A DNA stretch of 12,197 bases from an uncultured Clostridia bacterium (GTDB lineage Bacteria > Bacillota > Clostridia > Oscillospirales > Ruminococcaceae): positions 1 through 12,197 of the forward strand of contig CAMVBT010000042.1 in NCBI GenBank assembly GCA_947165805.1. Reading direction: 5' to 3'. A program made the position numbers and the translations under genes. The notes below the pieces were generated by a model, which saw only the letters and a program-made list of their open reading frames with translations, had not been told where the DNA came from and did not search any database. Shown one piece after another: positions 7,527-12,197 of this stretch (position 1 is the first letter of the stretch; every line of letters starts with the position of its first letter).

Positions 7527-7555
7527 ATTATAGCATATAAAATTAGAAAATGCAA
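7527..7555 (-). promoter_or_regulatory. Promoter of the encapsulin-suf operon
   Basis: On the minus strand an extended -10, TGCTATAAT (TATAAT at 7527-7532), is preceded at 17 nt by TTGCAT (7550-7555), a moderate -35. Predicted start is near 7520, giving a ~93-nt leader before the encapsulin ATG. Confidence 0.7.
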
Positions 7556-7611
7556 TAGTTTTTTAATAATTTCGTCTGTTTGTCACATAAACGGACATAA
7601 ATAGGTTTATT

Positions 7612-7649
7612 GTTTGTATCTCCCCGCCAACGGGCAGGGAGATACAAAC
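7612..7649 (-). repeat. Hairpin after the MoaD-ThiF-rhodanese gene
   Basis: 13-bp arms GTTTGTATCTCCC (7612-7624) and GGGAGATACAAAC (7637-7649) with further CC/GG pairing in the centre, starting 7 nt after the stop codon. No T-run follows on the minus strand, so termination is uncertain. A weaker imperfect hairpin follows at 7574-7596. It shares its core with the hairpin at 4751-4781. Confidence 0.75.
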
Positions 7650-7656
7650 GGCAACA

Positions 7657-9132
7657 TCAGTACTGTGGGAAGGAGCTGTCAACTTCGCGGGACCACGCGT
7701 TGGTGCCGCCGGCGAGGTTGAAGGCTGCGCCCTCATAACCCGCCTCGTGCAGGGTGCGGACCGCGAGAATGCTGCGCTTGCCCTCCTTGCAGACGAACAC
7801 CGTGTCAACCGTAGGGTCAAGCTCGTCCTGACGGCGGTCGAGCTGACCTATCGGGATAACTATAGCGTCGGGGAATTTTGCGATAGCACGCTCGTGGGGC
7901 TCGCGGACATCGACGATAGTTATTTTCTCACCCGCATCGAGGCGGCGTTTGAGCTCCTTCGGCTCGATGCCCTCGACTTCCTCTTCTTCTTCCGCCTGCG
8001 CTTTGATCCCGCAGAAGTCTTCGTAGTCGTACTCGTCGAGCTCCGTAATTGTGCGGTTCTTTCCGCATATCGGGCAGGTCTCGTTCTTGTGTATCTTCAG
8101 TTCGCGCCACTTCATGCGCCACGCGTCGAAGGTCACAAGCCTTCCGATAAGCGGCTTTCCTCCGCCGACTATCAGCTTTATGACCTCGTTCGCCTGAACC
8201 GTGCCGATGATGCCGGGGAGCACTCCGACAACGCCGCCCATTGCGCAGGACGGAACGAGTCCTGCCGGCGGGGGAGCGGGGTACATGCAGCGGTAGCACG
8301 GACCTCTGTCAGCGTAGTAAACTGCCGCCTGACCCTCGAACTGGTACATCGCGCCGAACACGTCGGGCTTTCCGAGCAGCACGCACGCGTCGTTGACGAG
8401 ATAGCGCGTCTGATAGTTGTCCGAAGCGTCCGCAACAACGTCGTACTGCGAGATAAGGTCGATCGCGTTCTCTTTTGTGAGACGCTCGTTGTATATCTCG
8501 ACTTTCACAAGTGGGTTGATCTGTTTTATGCTGTCCTTCGCGCTCGCAACCTTCGGTCTGCCTATATCGCGCGAGCCGTGAATGACCTGTCTCTGGAGGT
8601 TGCTTTCTTCAACCTCGTCAAAGTCGATGAGACCGAGAGTTCCGACGCCAGCCGCCGCGAGATACTGCGCGAGGGGAGTTCCGAGACCGCCCATGCCGAC
8701 GATAAGGACTTTCGCGGCTTTGAGTCTGCGCTGACCCTTGACTCCGACTTCCTTTAATAATAGGTGGCGGGAGTAGCGCTTGATCTCGTCGTTCGTGAGC
8801 TTGTCGCCGATGCGGTCACCGAGCACGGAATCGTTCGGCTCCTCTACCGTGTCGCCCGAACCGCCCGCGATAGCTGGTATCAGCATCACCTCGTCTCCGT
8901 CCTTAACAGGCGTGTCGTAGCCCTGAAGGTCGCGTATGTTATCCGAGCCTACAAAAACGTTGATGAATTCGCGAAGTTTTTCATCTTCGCCGAAAAGCAC
9001 CTTCTTCGTCTCGGGGTACTCGTCCGCGAGCGCGGTAATCACCTCGCCGACGGTACTGCCCTCAAGCTCAAGCTCGGAATTATGCCCTGTAAACATACGG
9101 AGCGTAGTCGGAATTATCACTGTTGCTGGCAT
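7657..9132 (-). CDS. MoaD/ThiS - ThiF/MoeB (E1-like) - rhodanese fusion protein
   Basis: 491 aa. Domain 1 (about 1-91) is a ubiquitin-like sulfur-carrier fold ending in IPAIAGG, whose diglycine is internal here (IAGGSGDT). Domain 2 (about 112-370) is an E1-type adenylyltransferase: GMGGLG at 146-151, SNLQRQ at 178-183, DASDNYQTRYLVND at 235-248, zinc cysteines C279/C282 and C353/C356, and C296 in PSCAMGG. Domain 3 (about 388-491) is a rhodanese with loop CKEGKRS, catalytic C448. The E1-rhodanese part resembles MoeZ and MOCS3, which activate a carrier C-terminus and put sulfur on it from a persulfide. The product could feed cysteine, molybdopterin or thiamin sulfur chemistry; the sequence alone does not say which. 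The ATG at 9130-9132 has AAAGGAG about 8 nt upstream; a start at 9168 lacks this. Its place directly upstream of a desulfurase-encapsulin operon suggests it accepts sulfur from it. Confidence 0.93.
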   Translation of the reverse strand: MPATVIIPTTLRMFTGHNSELELEGSTVGEVITALADEYPETKKVLFGEDEKLREFINVFVGSDNIRDLQGYDTPVKDGDEVMLIPAIAGGSGDTVEEPNDSVLGDRIGDKLTNDEIKRYSRHLLLKEVGVKGQRRLKAAKVLIVGMGGLGTPLAQYLAAAGVGTLGLIDFDEVEESNLQRQVIHGSRDIGRPKVASAKDSIKQINPLVKVEIYNERLTKENAIDLISQYDVVADASDNYQTRYLVNDACVLLGKPDVFGAMYQFEGQAAVYYADRGPCYRCMYPAPPPAGLVPSCAMGGVVGVLPGIIGTVQANEVIKLIVGGGKPLIGRLVTFDAWRMKWRELKIHKNETCPICGKNRTITELDEYDYEDFCGIKAQAEEEEEVEGIEPKELKRRLDAGEKITIVDVREPHERAIAKFPDAIVIPIGQLDRRQDELDPTVDTVFVCKEGKRSILAVRTLHEAGYEGAAFNLAGGTNAWSREVDSSFPQY

Positions 9133-9162
9133 TTTCTGTATCTCCTTTTTGTATATCATATA

Positions 9163-9185
9163 AATCATATCAATTTAATATGATT
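9163..9185 (-). promoter_or_regulatory. Operator-like inverted repeat at the thiF-fusion start site
   Basis: AATCATAT (9163-9170) and ATATGATT (9178-9185) are perfect 8-bp half-sites with a 7-nt AT-rich centre. They begin two bases below the -10 and cover the predicted start (about 9181). A further ATATCATATAA lies just downstream. The position suits repression. It differs in sequence from the encapsulin palindrome at 7493-7515, so the two units may answer to different regulators. Confidence 0.55.
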
Positions 9186-9187
9186 AC

Positions 9188-9216
9188 ATTATAGCACGTT
9201 ATTCCGAGTTTGTCAA
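9188..9216 (-). promoter_or_regulatory. Perfect consensus promoter of the MoaD-ThiF-rhodanese gene
   Basis: TTGACA (9211-9216), a 17-nt spacer, and TATAAT (9188-9193) preceded by TGC (extended -10) on the minus strand. Predicted start is near 9181, leaving a leader of about 49 nt. Such a strong promoter implies either high expression or tight repression, consistent with the overlapping inverted repeat. Confidence 0.85.
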
Positions 9217-9275
9217 TAGGCTTTGGAATAATCTTTTTCAAAAAAGCGCTGCGTTATTTTCGGGCATATAATTAA

Positions 9276-9534
9276 TGTGTCCTCAATAACTGCCTTTCGG
9301 CAGTTATTGTTCCAAAGTCCTCAAAGAGGACTTTGGAAAGCCTTAAAATACGCTTTCAGCGCCTTTTTAAGGCGGACACATTCCTTGATGTCAAGCTCAT
9401 TCCGCCCTGTGGGCGGACAAAAGTGCAAGGAAAATTTGTATATTTCAGGATTTTCCTTGCACTTTTGCAACCGTGAAAAGTCTTCAAGCTGCGCTATGAA
9501 GCTTTTTCACGGTTGATGAGCAGACATTAATTAT
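9276..9534 (+). ncRNA. Structured multi-hairpin element, copy 1 (unidentified RNA or mobile repeat)
   Basis: An outer stem TGTGTCC (9276-9282) / GGACACA (9374-9380) encloses three hairpins. Stem 1 is 11 bp (9284-9294/9299-9309), stem 2 is 12 bp (9311-9322/9326-9337) and stem 3 is 9340-9348/9365-9373 with an inner CGCT-TTC-AGCG. A linker with CTTGATGTCAAG (9384-9395) follows, then stem 4 (TCCGCCC 9401-9407 / GGGCGGA 9411-9417). Two extra long hairpins not found in copy 2 come next, then GCAGACATTAA as in copy 2. The ends carry an 11-bp inverted repeat, ATAATTAATGT (9268-9278) / ACATTAATTAT (9524-9534). TATAAT at 9267-9272 is in the position of the copy 2 -10 box, but no good -35 lies 17 nt upstream, so expression of this copy is less certain. 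Matches to copy 2 include many compensatory changes. I do not recognise the family. Confidence 0.75.
9418..9514 (+). repeat. Two long hairpins specific to copy 1 of the structured element
   Basis: A perfect 17-bp stem (9418-9434 / 9451-9467, CAAAAGTGCAAGGAAAA) with a 16-nt loop is followed at once by a second hairpin. That one pairs AACCGTGAAAAG (9469-9480) with CTTTTTCACGGTT (9502-9514) with one extra T, and continues inside as CTTCA-AGC / GCT-TGAAG. In copy 2 this whole stretch is absent: its stem 4 is followed directly by the shared 3' end CAGCAGACATTAA. It is either a variable domain of the RNA or a nested insertion. Confidence 0.75.
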
Positions 9535-9596
9535 GAGATCTTCTATATCGTAAATGCGAACAGTGTTTTTGGTGTGCTCATTATGTATATACAGAA

Positions 9597-9632
9597 AAAG
9601 AAGCGGTATCGGTAATTCGATACCACTTCTTT
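9597..9632 (-). terminator. Probable intrinsic terminator (possibly bidirectional)
   Basis: A 14-bp stem with one mismatch: AAAGAAG (9597-9603) plus GGTATCG (9605-9611) against CGATACC (9618-9624) plus CTTCTTT (9626-9632). On the minus strand it runs out into CTTCTTTTTCTG, a T-rich tail; on the plus strand the tail is weaker. It starts at the stop codon of the possible remnant at 9631-9753, and on the plus strand could also end transcription from the structured element at 9276-9534. Confidence 0.6.
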
Positions 9633-9753
9633 ACCCGCTGCTTGCCTTAACCATAGTGTTTGTAAAAACTTCTATAGTAGTATTACCATTTTGTGGCAGA
9701 CGGTTTTTCTGCCTCGCAGCCGTAAGTGCCTGCTGTTTCAGAGCCGTTCCCAC
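9631..9753 (-). pseudogene. Possible C-terminal remnant or tiny gene, unrecognised
   Basis: A 40-codon minus-strand frame (GTG at 9751-9753, TAA at 9631-9633) with a protein-like composition, ALKQQALTAARQKNRLPQNG in its first half. It ends exactly where the terminator hairpin at 9597-9632 begins, as a real gene end would. There is no ribosome binding site, and a TGA closes the frame a little further upstream. I see no family resemblance. It could be the tail of a gene truncated by rearrangement, or chance. The remaining bases here up to 9790 hold nothing else I can support. Confidence 0.2.
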
Positions 9754-9789
9754 GCGCTTGTCCCTGCAGCGCGCAATTCAATAATCCCG

Positions 9790-9816
9790 AAAAAAACCTC
9801 CCGACACTGCCGGGAG
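9790..9816 (-). terminator. Intrinsic terminator of the GGDEF-EAL gene
   Basis: On the minus strand the stem CTCCCG...CGGGAG (9811-9816 with 9798-9803, 7-nt loop) is followed by G then seven T (9790-9796). It lies about 25 nt after the stop codon of the GGDEF-EAL gene. Confidence 0.9.
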
Positions 9817-9841
9817 ATTTCGCATTATAAAATATTTCTGA

Positions 9842-11584
9842 TCACGCCGACTTCATCTCAACGAGCTTTTCAGCCTCTTCCTTCGGGAGCGGGCGTCCCC
9901 AGATGAAGCCCTGTATGTAGTCGCAGCCGATGCTGCGCAGCGTTTCGAGCTGGTCGGGCTCCTCAACGCCCTCGGAGATGACATCAAAGCCCATTATATG
10001 TCCGATGGAGATTATCGACGCCACATAGCGCTTTGAGGACTCGCCCTGATTCATCTGGTCGATGAAGGACTTATCGACTTTCAGCAGGTCGGCGGGGAAC
10101 TTGTGGAGATAGCTCAGCGACGAGTAGCCTGTGCCGAAATCGTCTATCGCTATTTTTATGCCCATTTTCTTGACCTCGCTTATGCAGTTCAGCGCCTTTT
10201 CATAGGAATCTATCATAATGGACTCGGTTATCTCGATCTCGAGCTGATTTGTCGGTATGCCGGTCATCTGGATTATATCGCGCAGCTCCTCAAGGAAGCC
10301 GTTCTTCATCAGATGCCTTACCGACACATTCACGCTGAGGGTGATGTCGGCGCCGGTCTTTCTGACGAGCTCTCCGAAAAATTCCGCGGATTTTCTGAAT
10401 ACCGTGCTGTCCAGCTTATCGATGAGACCGACTTTTTCCGCGACGGGAATGAACTCGCCGGGGCTTATCGGTTTACCGTCCGCGGACTTCATACGGGCGA
10501 GAGTTTCAAATCCGCGCAGCTTATGGGTCATATCGTACTGCGGCTGGAGATTGAAGAAGATCGTATCATTTTCAAGTGCCGCTCTGATCTCACGCTCGAT
10601 CTCGAGTGTATGCTCGACCTTGAGCATCTCGGGGCGGAAGCGCGCGATATGCTCGCTGTTCTTGGCGCGCTTGATCTCGGTCATGGCAGCTACCGAGCAG
10701 GATATGAGGATATCGTAGCTGTCGGCGTCGGTGGGATATTCCGCGGCTCCGAAGCTCGCAGTGATATAGAAATCACAGTCATCCGCCGTGATCCTCTCCT
10801 CAAGAGCGGAAGCATAGAAGCCTATCGTGCGCATCAGTTCATTTTCGGACTGATAACCGCGTATGACAAGCGAGAACTCGTCGCCGGCAACGCGCGAAAT
10901 GAAATCGCTCGTACCGGTCTCGCCGCTGTTGGCTAAATTCTTCCAGCGCGAGGTAGCCTCGATCAGGACGAGATTTCCGGTATCCATGCCCATAGTCTCG
11001 TTGATGCTCTTGAAATTATTGATATTGATAGTGACGACTGCAAACTTTCTGCCCTGCTTGATGAGCTTTTTTATGAGCTCGGAAACGGCGAAACGGTTCG
11101 GCAGTCCGGTCAGTCGGTCGGTAACAGCCTGATCGTTGATGCGTTTCTGGTAGTTTTCGATCTTCCGGTTGTTAAGGAAGATGATGATGCAGGCTATGAC
11201 GGTGAGCAGGCCGGTGAACATACCGGGGATAGAGGTGTAATTGCCGTTGCGGAAAACATTGATGTAAAAGCCCGGTACCTGCGTCGCCAGCAGTATCATG
11301 GACGTGATGAAGCCGAGCTTTTTGTAATATACGACCATAAAGATCACGCACATATTTCCGAGTGTCGAGAATACACCGGCGAATGTCGATACCGGAAGCG
11401 GCTTGCCTTCGATCATTATAAGTTCCTGGGAACGTCCCGCCGCGGTCGTCAGTATCGATCCGCCTATGAAAATGAGGATCAGGAATATTATCGTGAATGC
11501 AGGTATCTCCCGACGGACAGTCAGGGCTTTGAGCGTTTTTTCCAGATTACTCGCTTTTTTTGAAGCGTGTTCGTCTTTATTCAT
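9842..11584 (-). CDS. Membrane-anchored GGDEF-EAL cyclic di-GMP protein
   Basis: 580 aa from the ATG at 11582-11584. It has a charged N-terminus, then about four hydrophobic segments (roughly residues 29-49, 66-86, 92-109, 119-137), a GGDEF domain (about 152-319) and an EAL domain (about 324-574). The GGDEF motif reads AGDEF (233-237), a variant known to be active in some enzymes; the upstream RxxD product-inhibition site is absent. The EAL motif reads ETL (GFETLARM), but the other catalytic elements are intact: SVNVSVRH, EIEITES, IDDFGTGYSS, LLKVDKSFI, SEGVEE and the late Q in YIQGFIWGRPLP. Phosphodiesterase activity is thus likely and cyclase activity possible. A frame extends 11 codons further to a TTG at 11617 that abuts GGAG with no spacing, so I reject that start. 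The chosen ATG has only a weak AGAAAG before it. It has its own promoter and terminator and no visible tie to the sulfur genes. Confidence 0.92.
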   Translation of the reverse strand: MNKDEHASKKASNLEKTLKALTVRREIPAFTIIFLILIFIGGSILTTAAGRSQELIMIEGKPLPVSTFAGVFSTLGNMCVIFMVVYYKKLGFITSMILLATQVPGFYINVFRNGNYTSIPGMFTGLLTVIACIIIFLNNRKIENYQKRINDQAVTDRLTGLPNRFAVSELIKKLIKQGRKFAVVTININNFKSINETMGMDTGNLVLIEATSRWKNLANSGETGTSDFISRVAGDEFSLVIRGYQSENELMRTIGFYASALEERITADDCDFYITASFGAAEYPTDADSYDILISCSVAAMTEIKRAKNSEHIARFRPEMLKVEHTLEIEREIRAALENDTIFFNLQPQYDMTHKLRGFETLARMKSADGKPISPGEFIPVAEKVGLIDKLDSTVFRKSAEFFGELVRKTGADITLSVNVSVRHLMKNGFLEELRDIIQMTGIPTNQLEIEITESIMIDSYEKALNCISEVKKMGIKIAIDDFGTGYSSLSYLHKFPADLLKVDKSFIDQMNQGESSKRYVASIISIGHIMGFDVISEGVEEPDQLETLRSIGCDYIQGFIWGRPLPKEEAEKLVEMKSA

Positions 11585-11741
11585 CTTTCTGATCTGCACC
11601 CAAAGGGGAGGGCGCAACTCCTTTCAAACTTATTCCCTCCATGTTATACACGCGGTATCCGGGGCATGTTTTTTTATGTATGTCTGGTGTCTGCCGCGGT
11701 TTTCACCCTCAGAACACGGTAAATGTAACCAACGTGTATAT
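11585..11741 (-). promoter_or_regulatory. Long foldable 5' leader of the GGDEF-EAL gene
   Basis: About 155 nt separate the predicted start (~11741) from the ATG. The first bases, TATACACG (plus-strand 11733-11740), pair perfectly with CGTGTATA (11645-11652), closing an ~80-nt domain. Inside it GTGTTCTG and CAGACAC can pair with one bulge, capped by GGT-GAAA-ACC, a GNRA-type loop. Downstream GGAGGG (plus 11635-11640) can pair with CCCTCC (plus 11606-11611), and AAAGGAG lies 26-33 nt before the ATG with a GCGCCC/GGGTGC hairpin between. A 21-codon frame (11642-11577) overlaps the gene start. I see no match to the c-di-GMP-I or II riboswitch signatures I remember. Confidence 0.4.
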
Positions 11742-11747
11742 ATAACT

Positions 11748-11776
11748 ATAATATAATAAAATCAGGTAAAAGTCAA
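11748..11776 (-). promoter_or_regulatory. Promoter of the GGDEF-EAL gene
   Basis: TTGACT (11771-11776), a 17-nt spacer, and TATTAT (11748-11753) on the minus strand, in an AT-rich stretch with no competing gene. Predicted start is near 11741, which is also where the leader's closing stem begins. Confidence 0.7.
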
Positions 11777-11875
11777 GAGTTTTGAAGATAATTACTAAAA
11801 GTTTTTATACTTTGGATATTTTTATTGAACATAATAGTTAAAAATGACGAATATCCGATGCCTTTTTCCCCGAAT

Positions 11876-11899
11876 AAAAAAACGTTTGCAGGACAAACG
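11876..11899 (-). terminator. T-tailed hairpin ending the copy 2 RNA
   Basis: On the minus strand CGTTTG-TCCTG-CAAACG (11894-11899 with 11883-11888) is followed by seven T (11876-11882). The stem is only 6 bp, plus a possible G-T pair, so strength is moderate. Another GC-rich hairpin (11899-11906 with 11925-11934) precedes it. It separates the structured element from the GGDEF-EAL promoter, defining a self-contained transcription unit. Confidence 0.6.
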
Positions 11900-12135
11900 C
11901 GCCGCCGGCCGCGCGAAAAAAAGCGGCAAGGCGCAGACCCTATGCTGTGCGGTTCATATATGATATCCCTTGTTCAGTATTTAATGTCTGCTGTTCGCCC
12001 GAAGGGCGAAATGAGCTTGACATCAAGGAATGTGTCCGCTGTAAAACACGCTGAAAGCGCGTTTTACAGCGATCCCAAATCCTGTAAAACAGGATTTGGG
12101 ACAACAACTGCCAAACGGCAGTTGTTGAGGACACA
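11876..12135 (-). ncRNA. Structured multi-hairpin RNA gene, copy 2 (unidentified family)
   Basis: The predicted transcript starts near 12132, right after a perfect promoter, and ends at the terminator near 11876 (about 255 nt). Read on the minus strand, an outer stem TGTGTCC/GGACACA (12129-12135 with 12031-12037) encloses three hairpins: stem 1 (12117-12127/12102-12112, 11 bp), stem 2 (12089-12100/12074-12085, 12 bp) and stem 3 (12056-12070/12038-12052, 15 bp with one mismatch). The CTTGATGTCAAG linker (12016-12027) and stem 4 (12004-12010/11994-12000) follow, then GCAGACATTAA. The core 28-nt linker region (12037 down to 12010) is identical to copy 1, whereas the stems differ by paired changes. 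No credible open frame with its own start lies inside. Function unknown; a trans-acting RNA, a riboswitch-like sensor or a mobile structured repeat are all open. Confidence 0.75.
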
Positions 12136-12138
12136 TCA

Positions 12139-12167
12139 ATTATATTCCCCTTCAGCGCCTTTGTCAA
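12139..12167 (-). promoter_or_regulatory. Perfect consensus promoter of the copy 2 RNA
   Basis: TTGACA (12162-12167), a 17-nt spacer, and TATAAT (12139-12144) on the minus strand, so transcription should begin within the first bases of the RNA's outer stem. A GCGCTG block in the spacer also occurs upstream of copy 1 (9246-9251), suggesting that the promoter belongs to the repeated unit. Confidence 0.85.
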
Positions 12168-12197
12168 CAAAAAAGCAGGAAAATCGGCATTTTAAAG

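Noticed and set aside
9277..9516. 79-codon plus-strand frame sharing a stretch (RTHSLMSSSFRP) with a 76-codon minus-strand frame at 11940-12170
   Set aside because: The shared peptide is only the translation of the conserved core of the structured element; stems co-vary at the base-pair level and the rest of the frames is unrelated.
11645..11740. Cobalamin or c-di-GMP riboswitch in the GGDEF-EAL leader
   Set aside because: GGATACC and GGTGAAAACC are faintly reminiscent of cobalamin boxes, but the other conserved blocks are missing; the GACGCAAAGCC-type c-di-GMP-I core is also absent.
1..12197. CRISPR array, tRNA, rRNA or transposase genes
   Set aside because: No regularly spaced direct repeats, no cloverleaf or rRNA sequence and no recognisable transposase or integrase frame were seen on either strand.

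Overview
The window looks like chromosomal DNA from a low-to-mid GC Gram-positive Clostridia, perhaps of Oscillospiraceae/Ruminococcus type. This is inferred from the SufU-type SUF operon, strong AGGAGG-like ribosome binding sites, textbook TTGACA-17-TATAAT promoters, T-tailed intrinsic terminators and a short clostridial-type SufD. Every convincing protein gene lies on the minus strand, so transcription runs from high to low coordinates.

Main operon (7555 down to 77, minus). A promoter with a 10+10 bp palindrome just downstream of the predicted start drives eight closely linked or overlapping features. In order they are a Family 2A encapsulin shell protein, a cysteine desulfurase with a ~160-residue low-complexity N-terminal cargo extension, then sufC, sufB, sufD, a second (canonical-length) sufS, and sufU. 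Encapsulin and cargo overlap by 14 nt. The notable point is that a sulfur-handling nanocompartment with its cargo enzyme sits at the head of a complete SUF iron-sulfur assembly operon. The likely job is to gather cysteine-derived sulfur, in or through a protein shell, and hand it to SufBCD for Fe-S assembly. Short GC-rich hairpins of related sequence sit at the cargo/sufC and sufC/sufB junctions and after the upstream thiF-like gene.

Upstream gene (9132 to 7657, minus). This is a three-domain MoaD/ThiS - ThiF/MoeB (E1) - rhodanese fusion with its own perfect consensus promoter and an operator-like inverted repeat. Its chemistry (adenylation plus persulfide transfer) fits the same sulfur theme.

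Non-coding regions. Two copies of an unidentified, highly structured element lie in opposite orientation at 9276-9534 (plus) and about 11977-12135 (minus). Both have a 7-bp outer stem enclosing three hairpins, then an identical single-stranded-like linker, then a fourth hairpin. The stems differ between copies by compensatory base changes while the linker and one apical loop are identical. The second copy starts just after a perfect TTGACA-17-TATAAT promoter and is followed by a T-tailed hairpin, so it looks like a free-standing non-coding RNA gene of about 255 nt. The first copy carries two additional long hairpins. I could not match it to an RNA family I know.

Far end (11584 to 9842, minus). 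A membrane-anchored GGDEF-EAL protein has its own promoter, a ~155-nt leader that can fold, and a clear intrinsic terminator. Between this terminator and the first structured element there is only a possible gene remnant with a second hairpin terminator.
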